A stretch of 64,000 nt of DNA from Posidoniimonas corsicana (GTDB lineage Bacteria; Planctomycetota; Planctomycetia; Pirellulales; Lacipirellulaceae): positions 3,141,156 through 3,205,155 of the forward strand of contig NZ_SIHJ01000001.1 of assembly GCF_007859765.1 (NCBI RefSeq), written 5' to 3'. Each line of letters begins with the position of its first letter. The stretch's first letter is position 1. The position numbers were made by a program, and so were the translations under genes. This document shows positions 25,201 through 33,138 of this stretch, piece by piece. The notes under the pieces are model-generated. The model saw only the letters and a program-made list of their open reading frames with translations, was not told where the DNA came from and did no database searches.

Positions 25201-25789
25201 CCTGCCCCACCTCGCCGCTGGAGAGCGCGGTGCCGCCCTGCGCCCACCACCACACGATCTTGTGGCCCTGGTACAACAGGTCGCGGTCGAACAGCTGCTT
25301 GAGGCTCCACCAGACGCTCTCCACGTAGCTCTGGTGGTAGGTGACGTACGCCTGGTCGAGGTCGACCCAGAAGCCGAGCCGCTCGGTCAGGCGTTCCCAC
25401 TCCTGCATATAGCGCCAGACGCTCTGCTGGCACTTCTGGATGAACGGCTCGACGCCGTGCTGCTCGATCTCCTCCTTGGAGTGGATGCCGAGCTCCTTGC
25501 AGACCTCCACCTCGACCGGCAGGCCGTGGGTGTCCCAGCCCGCCTTGCGCTCGCAGCGGTAGCCGCGCATCGTCTTGTAGCGGGGGAAGACGTCCTTGAT
25601 CGCGCGGGTCAGGCAGTGGCCCGGGTGGGGCATGCCGTTGGCCGTGGGAGGCCCCTCGTAGAATACGAACGGCTCGGCGCCCGCGCGACGCTCCAGCGAC
25701 TTGTGGTAGATCTCATTCTGCTTCCAGAACTTGAGGACGTCCTCTTCGAGCTGCGGGAAGCGGGGCGATCCGTCGGCGGGTTGGAACAT
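22205..25789 (-). CDS. ileS: Isoleucyl-tRNA synthetase with in-frame repeat insertions
   Basis: A 1194-residue class I synthetase charging tRNA-Ile. The HIGH-type motif is HPGH (in GMPHPGHCL) and the second signature is KMSKS. The CP1 editing domain lies between them. The sequence resembles the eukaryote-like clade of IleRS ([23 protein letters not shown]) rather than the E. coli type. Between MPFAQW and FPADFI there are 54 residues, whereas this clade usually has about 14; the extra part is Pro/Gly/Ser low-complexity and its DNA is a palindromic repeat (23850-23975). A second unusual stretch ([11 protein letters not shown]) before HPFKN is coded by heptamer repeats. Both preserve the frame, so the protein is presumably functional. 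It is far longer than bacterial-type enzymes, partly for this reason. Confidence 0.95.
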   Translation of the reverse strand: MFQPADGSPRFPQLEEDVLKFWKQNEIYHKSLERRAGAEPFVFYEGPPTANGMPHPGHCLTRAIKDVFPRYKTMRGYRCERKAGWDTHGLPVEVEVCKELGIHSKEEIEQHGVEPFIQKCQQSVWRYMQEWERLTERLGFWVDLDQAYVTYHQSYVESVWWSLKQLFDRDLLYQGHKIVWWWAQGGTALSSGEVGQGYRQVADPSVFVKFPLLDDGQVTKTSLLVWTTTPWTLPSNQFAAVHPEIEYATVEDSETGEGLILASDLVEPISAKLKRELKVVETCQGTDLIGRRYLPPFECYYTLAGAQHRQKLREQAGDAAGDVPFKLGGAQRGNLASGGEEYLAWRVVSADFVTTDSGSGVVHQAPAFGEVDYEVLVSEQARFEAGQGPTLINCVGPDGKFTDEAPEFVRGRWVKDCDKDITRDLKERGLLFHQEQYLHDYPFCWRAEEDPLIQYPRESWFIKTTAFKDAMLDNNQRVNWLPEHIKGGRMGKFLESNVDWALSRERYWGTPLPVWQCEQTGKQEAIGGYDELLAKPGVAGTEAWEEAKAANPALPEDLKVHKPYIDEVTYDSPYANGARMRRVTEVIDCWYDSGAMPFAQWGYRGETLPPPPGEGRGGGESSSDFAQDHPGTQGAPTSPLPQGGRESAAARFASQFPADFISEAIDQTRGWFYSQLAISTMLWGGDEPTANGRQPTAYPHPFKNCIVLGLMLGEDGQKMSKSKRNYREPNEIFDKYGADALRWYLFANQPPWTSIRYSEQAIKDSIPEFLLRLWNCYSFFVIYANIDGFDPKAECGAVKGEDVQLHPADLASADSYRPLADRADLDRWVISELHRTAALVTERMDAYDNYGACEAVTTFVDGLSNWWVRRSRDRFWAKDKRSPEKLDAYWTLYECLVTTSKLIAPFTPFLAETFWQNLAGVFDGSLQSVHLCDYPEADPSVVDLDLSERMDQVRLISSLGRRAREGAGLKVRQPLSRVEVILADNTHQAWLEQHASVIQDELNVKAVEYSDSPEKYVDHEVLPNFKLLGKKLGKLMPKVKFALNQASGSELLANLRDNGKINLEVDGQQVELSPEEVEVRITAKEGWAAANDRGVVVVLATELTDELIAEGLAQDLKRAIQDRRKEIGCEFTDRIEIGVESDAEPVRQAVDQHQDYLAGETLSDKVAFKELSGVEPIELALGDHAAKLYVKRLP
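23701..23735. repeat. Heptamer tandem repeat inside ileS
   Basis: Five consecutive 7-bp units of CNGTYGG type (CGGTCGG, CTGTCGG, CCGTTGG, CGGTCGG, CTCATCG) lie within the coding sequence. They encode the Thr/Pro/Gln/Arg-rich stretch before HPFKN that other IleRS proteins lack. Confidence 0.65.
23850..23975. repeat. Palindromic repeat element inserted in frame in ileS
   Basis: Hairpin A is CCCTCCCCC/GGGGGAGGG (23854-23874). A central stem pairs GGTGGGGG (23879-23886) with CCCCCACC (23934-23941). Hairpin B is CCTCC/GGAGG (23947-23959). This is the layout of the dispersed CCCTCCCCC...CACCCCCACCCC intergenic repeat seen in many GC-rich genomes. It codes for about 45 low-complexity residues and does not break the frame. 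Confidence 0.75.
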
Positions 25790-25802
25790 AGAGGTTGGGG
25801 TT

Positions 25803-25938
25803 CCGGGATCCGGGTCTCGGGTTCCGTCCAGTCGTGGTGAATCCCCTCTGGCGCGACTGGCCGATGCGAAGGCGGCAAGAGCCTAGGCGGCGACAAACAT
25901 AGTTCCGGCCCCCGAATCCCGAGACCCGGAACCCGACT
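25803..25938. repeat. Inverted pair of CGGGNNN heptamer repeats upstream of ileS
   Basis: CGGGATC-CGGGTCT-CGGGTTC at about 25804-25824 and the opposite-strand version CCCGAAT-CCCGAGA-CCCGGAA-CCCGACT at 25911-25938 both have a 7-bp period. They face each other around an 86-bp spacer in the ileS leader, and the right array ends at the stop codon of the acidic protein gene. Confidence 0.7.
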
Positions 25939-26297
25939 CACTCGTCGTCGAAGTCCGGGTCGTCGTTGAACTCGGAGTCGTCGTCGCCGTCGTCCTCGTC
26001 CCCGTCTTCCTCGTCCGGCGGGAACTCGTCGGCGTACTCGCTGTCGCCGAGGTCGTCGTCCCACTCCTCCTCGAAGTCGTCGTCAAACTCGTCGTCGAAG
26101 TCGTCGTCCTCGAAGTCGTCGAACGGGTCGCTGGAACAGACCTCGGCGGCGGCGGGCGTCCGCCAGCGGTCCCCGCTGGGGAGGGCCGCATCGCCAATCG
26201 GGACAGCATCGGTCGCCGTAGGGTTCATCTCGGGCGCCACGCCGCCCAGCGGGGCGGCCTCTAACGGGTTCCAAGATTCGGACGCCTGGGTGACCAT
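25938..26297 (-). CDS. Highly acidic small protein
   Basis: A 119-residue protein starting at the ATG complementary to 26295-26297. The first half is ordinary (Pro/Ala-rich, one Cys), the second half from about residue 58 is almost entirely Asp, Glu and Phe/Tyr. No domain recognised. It lies upstream of ileS on the same strand. The reading frame is supported by a sharp, one-sided acidic bias; frames on the other strand are Ser-only shadows. Confidence 0.55.
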   Translation of the reverse strand: MVTQASESWNPLEAAPLGGVAPEMNPTATDAVPIGDAALPSGDRWRTPAAAEVCSSDPFDDFEDDDFDDEFDDDFEEEWDDDLGDSEYADEFPPDEEDGDEDDGDDDSEFNDDPDFDDE

Positions 26298-26474
26298 CAC
26301 GCGATGCCTTGTTATTTTGGGTTGCAGTTTTGCGGGGCCGAGGGCCGGCGGGCCGCCGGCCGTTTGATAGAATCGCTATTTTGCCCTCTGAACGCCTCTG
26401 GGGCTATGGCCGATTGGGCCATCTGACGGCAAATTTGCCCGGCCCCAAGCATCCCGGCCCCCAGCACCGCCAGC

Positions 26475-27236
26475 ATGCCCTCAATCGACACCCCCGACCT
26501 GCCGGATCCGCTCGACGTGATCGCCGTGGGAGCGCACCCCGACGACGTCGAGATCGGCTGCGGCGGCGCCCTGGCGAAGCTGGTCGAGCAGGGCCACCGG
26601 GTCGGCATCGTCGACCTGACCGACGGCGAACCGACCCCCGCCTCGCCCGGCCCGGAGGCGCGCCTGGCCGAGGCGGCCGAGGCCGCCCGGCGGCTGGGCG
26701 TGCACGAACGCATAACGCTCGACCTGCCCAACCGGCGGCTGATGGACGACTTCGACGCGCGGGTCGCGCTGGCCAAGGTGTTCCGGCGGTTCCGGCCCCG
26801 CCTGGTGATCGGCATCAGCGACCGCACGCCGCTCGCCTCGCCAGACCACTGGCAGGCCCGGCAGATCACCGATGCGGGCGTGTTCTACTCGCGGCTCACC
26901 AAGTGGGACGACCGCTTTGACGGGCTGCCGCCGCACCGGATTTCCGCACAGCTGTACTACCCGCTGTCGTTCTACTCGCTCGAGGCGCCGCTCGACGGCA
27001 ATTACTTTGTCGTCGACATCGGTTCGACACTCGAGAAAAAAATGGCCAGCATCCGGGCCTACGCCACCCAGTTCCCGCCCGAGAAGCAAGAGATCTTCGC
27101 CAAGGTCACGGCCATGGCGCAGCGGTTCGGGTTCGCCGCCGGCTACGAGGCCGGCGAGGTGCTCAGCAGCCCGCGGGCCCTCGGCGTGACCGACCTGATG
27201 GGGCTGGTGTTCGGCGCCGGACCACGCCCTTCCTGA
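26475..27236 (+). CDS. bshB1: PIG-L family deacetylase, BshB1-like
   Basis: A 253-residue zinc-dependent N-deacetylase. The metal motif AHPDD lies at residues 20-24 (His21, Asp24) and the third ligand is probably His125 in SPDHWQA. The sequence pattern ([26 protein letters not shown], and a C-terminal YEAGEVL) matches the BshB1 branch that removes acetyl from GlcNAc-malate in bacillithiol synthesis. No bshA or bshC is in the window, so the pathway assignment rests on similarity only. It is followed at 73 bp by the aldolase gene. Confidence 0.8.
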   Translation: MPSIDTPDLPDPLDVIAVGAHPDDVEIGCGGALAKLVEQGHRVGIVDLTDGEPTPASPGPEARLAEAAEAARRLGVHERITLDLPNRRLMDDFDARVALAKVFRRFRPRLVIGISDRTPLASPDHWQARQITDAGVFYSRLTKWDDRFDGLPPHRISAQLYYPLSFYSLEAPLDGNYFVVDIGSTLEKKMASIRAYATQFPPEKQEIFAKVTAMAQRFGFAAGYEAGEVLSSPRALGVTDLMGLVFGAGPRPS

Positions 27237-27309
27237 TGCGCTCGCCCCTTCCTCCCCACTTAACCAACCGTGGCCGCCCGCTGTGCGGCCGGACAAGAAC
27301 GCAATTGCC

Positions 27310-28122
27310 ATGAGCGACCTGAACGCGACTAAAGAAGAGATGTGCGAGATCGGCCGGCGGATGTACGCCCGGCAGTTTGTCGCGGCGAACGAGGGCAACA
27401 TCTCGGTCCGCGTGGACGACGACGCCGTGCTCTGCACGCCCACGTTCTTCTGCAAGGGCACGATGACGCCGGACGACATCTGCACCGTGAACATGCGGGG
27501 CGAGCAGCTGGACGGCAAGCGGAAGCGCACCAGCGAGGTGCTGCTGCACCTGGAGATCATGAAGGAGCGGCCGGAGATCCGCGGCGTGGTCCACGGCCAC
27601 CCGCCCCACGCCACGGCGTTCGCGGTGGCGCGCGAGCCGATCCCGGTGGGCGTCCACCCCGAGGCCGACGTGTTCCTCGGCGAGGTGCCGATCGCCGACT
27701 ACGCCACCCCGGGCGACGACCGCCTGGCCGAGACCATCCTGCCGTTCGTGCACAAGTGCAACACCATCGTGCTGGCCAACCACGGCACGGTCAGCTTCGA
27801 CGTGTCGCTGGAGCAGGCGTACTGGTGGACCGAGATCCTCGACTCGTACTGCCGGATGCTGATCCTCGCCAAGCAGATCGGCCGCGTCCAGCAGCTCACC
27901 GACGCCGACTGCCGGGGGCTGATCGAGCTCAAGAAGCGGTTCGGGTTGACCGACCCTAGAATGGGGGACGACTTCGCCGACGCCGACCTGACCACCAACC
28001 CGCTGTTCCGCGACACCTGGGCCCAGGCGGGCGCCGCCGCCAGGGCGTTCAGCCAGGCGGACATTGAGGACCAACTGGTCGACAAGATCGCCCGCCGCGT
28101 TGCGGAGCTGATCAAGCAGTAA
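27310..28122 (+). CDS. Class II aldolase/adducin-family protein (fuculose-1-phosphate aldolase-like)
   Basis: 270 residues from the ATG at 27310. It has the zinc-aldolase hallmarks: the phosphate-binding NEGNISVR near residue 30, Zn ligands in VHGHPPHA and NHGTVSF, and the Glu-containing middle region. The family cleaves sugar phosphates to dihydroxyacetone phosphate and an aldehyde. Related planctomycete enzymes occur in fucose/rhamnose microcompartment loci, but no shell protein gene is nearby, so this is a free-standing copy. The C-terminal 60 residues are longer than in E. coli FucA. Confidence 0.82.
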   Translation: MSDLNATKEEMCEIGRRMYARQFVAANEGNISVRVDDDAVLCTPTFFCKGTMTPDDICTVNMRGEQLDGKRKRTSEVLLHLEIMKERPEIRGVVHGHPPHATAFAVAREPIPVGVHPEADVFLGEVPIADYATPGDDRLAETILPFVHKCNTIVLANHGTVSFDVSLEQAYWWTEILDSYCRMLILAKQIGRVQQLTDADCRGLIELKKRFGLTDPRMGDDFADADLTTNPLFRDTWAQAGAAARAFSQADIEDQLVDKIARRVAELIKQ

Positions 28123-28151
28123 ACGAGCTGCGCCCGGCGTTGAGTCTCCGT

Positions 28152-28157
28152 TATAAT
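28152..28157 (+). promoter_or_regulatory. Possible -10 element upstream of the Usp gene
   Basis: A perfect TATAAT lies 59 bp before the start codon, but no convincing -35 is found at 16-18 bp, so another factor may be needed. The leader hairpin at 28163-28185 begins about where transcription would start. Confidence 0.35.
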
Positions 28158-28162
28158 AGCAG

Positions 28163-28185
28163 TAGGGGCGGACGAACCGCCCCTA
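28163..28185 (+). promoter_or_regulatory. Leader hairpin of the Usp gene
   Basis: TAGGGGCGG and CCGCCCCTA form a perfect 9-bp stem with a 5-nt loop, at or near the predicted 5' end of the mRNA. It could stabilise the transcript; it is not followed by a T-run, so it is unlikely to be a terminator. Confidence 0.45.
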
Positions 28186-28215
28186 GGCTCCTGCACCCGC
28201 CCGGAGGCACGCGTC

Positions 28216-29055
28216 ATGCTGGGTCGTATCCTTGTTGCGTTAGGCGGCACCGACTATACGCTGGTGTCCATCGAAACGGCCGTCGCGCTCGCCAAGAAGC
28301 ACAACGCCGAGCTCACCGGCGTGACCGTCTTCAACGTTGAGCGGCTCCGCCGCATCGGCCCGGTGCCGATGGGCGCCGGCGACATCGCCCAGCAGCTGCG
28401 GGACGAGCGGGTGGCGCTCAGCCGCGAGGCGGCGGAGATCGTGATCGCCCGCTTCGAGGAGGCCTGCACCGAGGCCGGCGTCAAGCACAACGTGCTGCGC
28501 GAGGAGCACGACGAGCCCGGCAACTTCCTCATCCAGCTCTCCCGCTACCACGACCTGGCGGTCATGGGGCTGCGGGCGGCGTTCGACTACGGCGTCGAGG
28601 CCGCTTCGCTCGACGCGGTCAAGCTGGTCGACCGGCTGATCACCGGCGGCGTCCGGCCGATCGTCGCGGTGCCGAGCGAGCCGTTCACGGTCAAACGCGC
28701 GCTGGTGGCGTACTCGGGCAGCATGGAGTCGGCCCGCACGCTCCGCCACTTCCTCAACCTCGACCTGTGGCCCGACGTCGAGACCCGGCTGGTTACCTTC
28801 GGCCGCGACAACGACGAGCACCGCCAGCTGCTGACCGACGCGGCCGGCTTCTGCGAGTCGCACGGCCGCGCCGTCGAAACCGAGCTGATCGACGCTTCGC
28901 CCAACAAGGGCCTGCTCGAGGAGGCCGAGCAATGGGGAGCCGACGTGATCGTGATGGGCAACAGCCACAAGGGCCTAATCCTCCGCCGCGTCCTCGGCGA
29001 AACCGTGCTGCACATCATCAAGAACTCGCAGAAGGCGTTGTTCCTGGGGCAGTAG
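28216..29055 (+). CDS. Tandem universal stress protein (UspA family)
   Basis: A 279-residue protein with two Usp-like halves. The first (1-150) opens with ILVALGGTDYT and the second opens with KRALVAYSGSMES and ends with the ATP-site pattern MGNSHKGLILRRVLGETV. In the second half a G-x-x-G-x9-G-S/T arrangement is partly recognisable, so ATP binding is plausible there and less so in the first half. Role in stress survival is inferred from the family. GGAGG at 28203-28207 is 8 nt before the ATG. A short leader hairpin lies upstream. Confidence 0.85.
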   Translation: MLGRILVALGGTDYTLVSIETAVALAKKHNAELTGVTVFNVERLRRIGPVPMGAGDIAQQLRDERVALSREAAEIVIARFEEACTEAGVKHNVLREEHDEPGNFLIQLSRYHDLAVMGLRAAFDYGVEAASLDAVKLVDRLITGGVRPIVAVPSEPFTVKRALVAYSGSMESARTLRHFLNLDLWPDVETRLVTFGRDNDEHRQLLTDAAGFCESHGRAVETELIDASPNKGLLEEAEQWGADVIVMGNSHKGLILRRVLGETVLHIIKNSQKALFLGQ

Positions 29056-29065
29056 CCGCGGCGAC

Positions 29066-30169
29066 TCAACCGAACATCGACTCCAGCTCCCGCAGGTAGT
29101 CGATCGCCTCGTCCAGCTCAGGCGCCTCGGCGCCCGGCTGCCGCCCGGCGCGGTCACACTCGCCCAGCAGCACCAGGTCGTGGTAGTGCTCGCTGTCGCG
29201 GAGCCGCCGCTTCGCCCGGGCGCCCAGCGTGCCGTCGACCAGCTTGTGGCACAGCATGTGGTGCTCGATCAGCCACGCGGTACGCTCGGTGATGAAGCCG
29301 TCGAGCGCCTCGAGCCCGGCGCCCACGTGGTCGTACGGGTCGATCGCCTTGCCGACGTCGTGCAGCAGCGCGGCCGCCAGGAACTCCTCGTCGTAGGCGT
29401 GCTCGTCCCGCGCGTGGTCGAACACCTGCAGGCTGTGGTAGAGCGCGTCGCCCTCCGGGTGGTAGCGGGGGTCCTGCTTGACGTTCTCCAGCGGCAGCAG
29501 CAGCGACTCGTACAGCTGGTAGGGGTCGACCTGGTGCTCGGCGGCGGCGAGCGCCGCGTCGATGTCCAGGCCGGGGTACTCGCAGTGGAGGAACTGCTCT
29601 AGCTGGTTGATGCTGGCCCGCTCGATCGCCTTGCCGGTGATCGAGCTCTTGAACACGTAGTGCGCCTTGTCCGTGGCGTAGATCGTCAGCTCGAAGTCGA
29701 ACCCGCTGCGGACGTGCACGTGCGTGAACACCCGCTCCTCGCCCTGCTTGCGGACCAGCTTCTTCTCGACCGTGTAGGCCAGCCCCTCCTGCTCCAGCAG
29801 GTGGGCGACCGACTCGACGTTGTCCGCGAACACGTGCAGGTCGATGTCCGACCCCTCGCGGGTATGGCCGGTCAAAACGCTGCCGATCAGCCGCGGCCGC
29901 CACGGCGCCAGCAGCCGCATCATCCGCAGCGCCGCCAGCCGCATCGCCTGCAGGTTCTGGCTGCGCGACTCGCCCTCGAGCATCCGGGCGAACGACTGGA
30001 TCTGGTCGCGGATCTCGGCGTTGCTGGGCAGGTCGGCCGGTTTCACCCACCCGCGGCAGAGTTGGCGGGCGGCCTTCATCTTGGCCCGGTAGTACTCCGA
30101 CTCCTGCCGGTCGTACATCAGCCGCGCGGCTTCCCAGGCGATCTGGCGCCGCAGTTTCGAATTACGCAT
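29066..30169 (-). CDS. Nucleotidyltransferase-HD domain protein
   Basis: A 367-residue protein. Residues 1-90 are helical. A nucleotidyltransferase fold follows, with motif GSVLTGHTREGSDIDLHVF (about 97-115), matching the GS-x(n)-D-x-D signature of the Pol-beta superfamily. From about residue 250 there is an HD phosphohydrolase domain (YHSLQVFDHARD, AALLHDVGKA, a later HHMLCH). The pairing suggests a protein that adds and removes a nucleotide or processes RNA 3' ends, but it does not match CCA-adding enzymes closely enough to assign. It is convergent with the Usp gene, 10 bp away. Confidence 0.75.
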   Translation of the reverse strand: MRNSKLRRQIAWEAARLMYDRQESEYYRAKMKAARQLCRGWVKPADLPSNAEIRDQIQSFARMLEGESRSQNLQAMRLAALRMMRLLAPWRPRLIGSVLTGHTREGSDIDLHVFADNVESVAHLLEQEGLAYTVEKKLVRKQGEERVFTHVHVRSGFDFELTIYATDKAHYVFKSSITGKAIERASINQLEQFLHCEYPGLDIDAALAAAEHQVDPYQLYESLLLPLENVKQDPRYHPEGDALYHSLQVFDHARDEHAYDEEFLAAALLHDVGKAIDPYDHVGAGLEALDGFITERTAWLIEHHMLCHKLVDGTLGARAKRRLRDSEHYHDLVLLGECDRAGRQPGAEAPELDEAIDYLRELESMFG

Positions 30170-30318
30170 TCAGGCGTGCGTCGTTAGCCCAAGAACCGAC
30201 GCGGGGGCGTAGCAGAGCAGTAAGACAGCCGGCGGGGGTCCGCGGCGGGCGCCGCGGGGCCAGTTGTATGAGTTTAGCAGGCCGCGCGGGCCGGTCGAGC
30301 GGCGGGCCGGCAGGCGGG

Positions 30319-30361
30319 CGGAAAAAATGTCGGCGCCCCACTTGCCGAACCCGCCGACATT
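30319..30361 (-). terminator. Minus-strand intrinsic terminator upstream of tRNA-Leu
   Basis: AAATGTCGGCG (30324-30334) and CGCCGACATTT (30351-30361) form a perfect 11-bp stem. Read leftwards, the stem is followed by a run of six T, the classic terminator form. It would stop minus-strand transcripts before the NT-HD gene. Confidence 0.6.
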
Positions 30362-30398
30362 TGCGAAGGTCTAAGGCTCAGCAGCAATGCTTCCCCAC

Positions 30399-30482
30399 GC
30401 CGCCGTGGCGGAATTGGCAGACGCGCATGGTTCAGGTCCATGTCCTCGCAAGAGGGTGGAGGTTCGACTCCTCTCGGCGGTA
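30399..30482 (+). tRNA. tRNA-Leu (CAG)
   Basis: An 84-nt cloverleaf with a long variable arm. The 7-bp acceptor stem GCCGCCG/CGGCGGT (one G-T pair) has discriminator A at 30482. The D-arm contains GGCGGAATTGGCAGACGC, the anticodon loop is TTCAGGT with anticodon CAG, the variable arm is TGTCCTCGCAAGAGGGT-like, and the T-arm is GGAGGTTCGACTCCTC. The CCA end is not encoded. A T-run follows at 30487. Confidence 0.93.
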
Positions 30483-30491
30483 CTGGTTTTT

Positions 30492-30609
30492 AGCGGTCTC
30501 GAGTTGGCTTCGCCAACATCTCGCCACGCGAGCCGCTTCTCGGCAGCGCGGTACTAAGCGGTCTCGGCTTGGTTTCGCCCAGATGTCGCCAAGCTAGGCG
30601 ATTGTCGGC
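30492..30609. repeat. Two diverged 53-bp direct repeats
   Basis: Copies at 30492-30544 and 30557-30609 both begin AGCGGTCTCG, contain TTGG-TTCGCC-CA-AT-TCGCCA, and end TCGGC, without indels but with about a dozen substitutions. They lie just downstream of the tRNA gene. Confidence 0.6.
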
Positions 30610-30826
30610 GGCCCATGCTCAGCTTAGCTATGACTTCGCCGCGCGAGGCTGGTGTACTAACCGCTCAGGCAATCGAGTGGTTGCTTACTCCGCCGATGCA
30701 TCGCCTCGCTAGGCATTCTAGCAGCCACCGCTTGAATCCCTAGCGACGTAGCGCTGCGGCCCTCACCTGCGATCGTATTGCGTTCGCCCTCATGCCGGCT
30801 CGCGGGGCGGTTGGCGTCGCTCAACG

Positions 30827-30878
30827 AAAAAAAGCGTCGCGGCGCCGCCGCTGCTATGTGCGGCGTCGCCACGACGCT
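30827..30878 (-). terminator. Intrinsic terminator of the DUF1571 gene
   Basis: AGCGTCG/CGACGCT, GGCG/CGCC and CGCCGC/GCGGCG stack into a 17-pair stem with two mismatches and an 8-nt loop. An A-run on the left becomes a T-run after the hairpin on the minus strand. Confidence 0.75.
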
Positions 30879-30908
30879 CCGTGTGCTCGGTTTAGATTTC
30901 CGGCGTGG

Positions 30909-31865
30909 TTACTGGAACAGCGCCGGGTTGTTCTCGTCGAAGTCGGCGTCGGTCAGGCCAGGGTTCAGCACCACGTTGGTGTGGAAGTAGCTCTCCTCGA
31001 GCTGCGGGCCGTCGCCCGGCTTGAGCGGCCAGCTGTAGGCGTCGTAGCCGGTGGGGATGCGGAGCTCGTGGTCGACGAAGATCCGCGCGATGTAGAACCG
31101 GAAGTTCCGCCGCGGGACCGGGTGCTCGACGCGGATCATCGTGCAGGGCCGGCCGTCGACCGGCACGACCGCGTACTTGGTCTCGCACTCGCCGTACTTG
31201 ACGTCCTCGCGGGCGATCCGCAGCAGCTCCTCGGTCAGGTACTTCATGCCGGTCATCGTGATCGGGTACCGCTGGCCGTCCATCGCCAGGCGGCCGTCGA
31301 CCGGCAGGTGCACCTTGCCGATCTTCCGCTTCCAGCCGCTCCCCTCCAGCGCGATCAGCTTGTTCTTGTTGGCGGCCGAGTTGTACAGAACCTCCCGCCC
31401 GGCGAACGGCTGCACGAACTTCACGTAGACCGAGAACGGTTCGTGACGCACCTTCAACGCGACCTGCTGCGCCGGGGTCACCTTGCCGTCGATCCGCTCC
31501 TTCTTGGTCAGCGTCGCGGAGTAGCCGCGGACGTTGGCGTTGATCTCACTCAGCCCCTGCTCGGCCAGCCGGATGCACGGCATCAGCGGGTGCTCGCCCG
31601 GCAGCTCGTAGATGTCGAACGGCGACTCTTCCAGCCCCTCGGGCCGCGTTGCGCCGGCCGGCATCGAGACCGGCGTGACCCGCGGGTCCACCATCGGCGT
31701 GGAGGCCGCGGCGGCGGGCGCCGGGGCCTGGGCCAGCTGCACCGGCGCGGCGGCCTGCTGGTCGGGCACGCGGTACACGGGCTGGGTGAGCTGCTGGGCG
31801 GTGGCGGGCGCCAGCGGCAACGCGGCGAGCGTCACGGCCAGCGCCAATCGGGCGGCGGGGGTCAT
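30909..31865 (-). CDS. Exported DUF1571-family protein
   Basis: 318 residues from the ATG at 31865, which starts a signal peptide (LALAVTLAALPLAPATA, then QQ). A start 15 codons upstream is open but would put charged and Pro-rich sequence before the signal. After an Ala/Pro/Gln-rich linker the mature domain (from about residue 85) has the DUF1571 pattern: a conserved helix with YSATLTKKERIDGK, then VYVKFVQPFAGREVLY and strands up to PTGYDAYSWP. The family is widespread in planctomycetes and fold-related to lipoprotein carriers of the LolA type. Function unknown. Confidence 0.8.
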   Translation of the reverse strand: MTPAARLALAVTLAALPLAPATAQQLTQPVYRVPDQQAAAPVQLAQAPAPAAAASTPMVDPRVTPVSMPAGATRPEGLEESPFDIYELPGEHPLMPCIRLAEQGLSEINANVRGYSATLTKKERIDGKVTPAQQVALKVRHEPFSVYVKFVQPFAGREVLYNSAANKNKLIALEGSGWKRKIGKVHLPVDGRLAMDGQRYPITMTGMKYLTEELLRIAREDVKYGECETKYAVVPVDGRPCTMIRVEHPVPRRNFRFYIARIFVDHELRIPTGYDAYSWPLKPGDGPQLEESYFHTNVVLNPGLTDADFDENNPALFQ

Positions 31866-32081
31866 GGGGAGTCTCCGTACGGAAGCAGGCGGGCCGGCGG
31901 GACCAGCCACTGGTTCTTTGTCTCACGCCTCGGCTTGGGGCGTCCGTCCCTGTACGCACCCTATGGCTGGTCAGGTTCAGCAACTATCGTAGACGGAACC
32001 GGAGAATCCTAGAAAGAGCGAAAAACGCCCTCCCCCCCGGCCGGCGGAACCGGGCCCAACCCCGCGGGACGCCTCAGAATC

Positions 32082-32753
32082 ATGGATAGCAGCCCGATCC
32101 GAATCGAGGCGGTGGTCTCGGAGTTCTTTGCCGAGAACGCCTATATCCTCTGGCTGCAGGGGGACACTCGGTGCGTGGTGGTCGACCCGGGGTTCAGCCC
32201 GGAGCTGATCCTGGGGCTGCTCGAGCGGGAAGGCCTCACGCCCGACGCCGTGCTGTTGACCCACGGCCACTCCGACCACATCGCCGGCAACCAAGCCGTC
32301 AAGGACCGCTGGCCCGACTGCCCGCTGATCATCGGGCACGGCGACGCGTACAAGCTGACCGATCCGCAGGGCAACCTCTCGGCCAACTACGGCATCGCGC
32401 TGATCAGCCCGCCGGCGGACCAGACTGTGCGCGAGGGTGATAGCATCGAGTTTGCGGGGATCCGGTTCAGCGTGCTCGAAACCCCCGGCCACTCGGCGGG
32501 GCACGTCGTCTTCGTGTACGAGGCCGACGGCGGCCCCCAGGTCCTGGGCGGCGATGTGTTGTTCCAGGGCAGCATCGGCCGGACCGACTTCCCCGACGGG
32601 AGCTTCGACGCGCTCCGCGACTCGATCCACCAAAAACTGTTCCCCCTGCCCGACAGCACGGTGGTCTACCCCGGCCACGGCCCGGTCACCACGATCGGCG
32701 AAGAAAAGCAGTCGAACCCCTTCGTCGGCCGCGCGGCCGGCTTTGACCTCTAG
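32082..32753 (+). CDS. MBL-fold metallo-hydrolase, glyoxalase II-like
   Basis: A 223-residue metallo-beta-lactamase-fold enzyme. The metal motif is THGHSDH (about residues 60-66), followed by TPGHSAGH (His), GGDVLF (Asp) and YPGHGP (His). This is the arrangement of short glyoxalase II-like and YcbL-type hydrolases. It lacks the C-terminal helical domain of classical glyoxalase II, so glutathione thioester specificity is doubtful. An 18-bp gap separates it from the next gene, suggesting co-transcription. Confidence 0.87.
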   Translation: MDSSPIRIEAVVSEFFAENAYILWLQGDTRCVVVDPGFSPELILGLLEREGLTPDAVLLTHGHSDHIAGNQAVKDRWPDCPLIIGHGDAYKLTDPQGNLSANYGIALISPPADQTVREGDSIEFAGIRFSVLETPGHSAGHVVFVYEADGGPQVLGGDVLFQGSIGRTDFPDGSFDALRDSIHQKLFPLPDSTVVYPGHGPVTTIGEEKQSNPFVGRAAGFDL

Positions 32754-32771
32754 GCCACGACACCGCCGCCG

Positions 32772-33128
32772 ATGCACGTTCTGCTGATCACCACCGACCT
32801 GATGATCTCGTCCACGCTAGAGGGCGCCGCGCGGCAGGCCGCCGCGGAGCTGTCGGTCGCCGGCCCCGCCAACGCCGCCGCCAGAGCAGCGGACGCGGCC
32901 CCGAGTCTGGCGATCATCGACCTGGCAGGCGCCAGCGATGTGCCCGCGTTGGTCGCCGAGCTGCGTGCTGCGGCGCCCGACGCCAAGCTGCTGGCCTTCG
33001 GCCCCCACGTGCACAAGGCGAAGCTGGAGCAGGCCCAGCAGGCGGGCTGCGATTTCGTGATGAGCCGGGGGCAACTGCACCACTCCGCCGCGGCGATCCT
33101 GGCCGAGTTGGCGTCTGCGGAGGGCTAG
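32772..33128 (+). CDS. Receiver-like protein with incomplete active site
   Basis: A 118-residue protein with the alternating strand-helix pattern of a response-regulator receiver: VLLITTDLMIS at the N terminus, LAIIDLA with Asp50 at the phosphoacceptor position, and LLAFGPHVHKAKLEQAQQAGCDFVMSRG for strands 4-5. The acidic pair after strand 1 is reduced to one Asp, and the conserved Lys after strand 5 is replaced by Ser-Arg. It has no output domain. It is likely a non-canonical or pseudo-receiver adaptor. Confidence 0.6.
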   Translation: MHVLLITTDLMISSTLEGAARQAAAELSVAGPANAAARAADAAPSLAIIDLAGASDVPALVAELRAAAPDAKLLAFGPHVHKAKLEQAQQAGCDFVMSRGQLHHSAAAILAELASAEG

Positions 33129-33138
33129 ACGTCCGCTC

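Larger units (their letters stand above)
30483..30908. other. Gene-free region after tRNA-Leu
   Basis: No coding frame is convincing here. The stretch holds two 53-bp direct repeats (30492-30544 and 30557-30609) and, at its right end, the terminator of the DUF1571 gene. The middle part (30610-30820) shows nothing recognisable. Confidence 0.6.

Noticed and set aside
27310-28122. Bacterial microcompartment link of the class II aldolase
   Set aside because: Planctomycete BMC loci carry such aldolases, but no shell-protein or related catabolic genes are found in the neighbourhood.
28140-28157. TTGAGT (28140) as -35 partner of TATAAT (28152)
   Set aside because: The spacing of 6 bp is far too short for a sigma-70 promoter.
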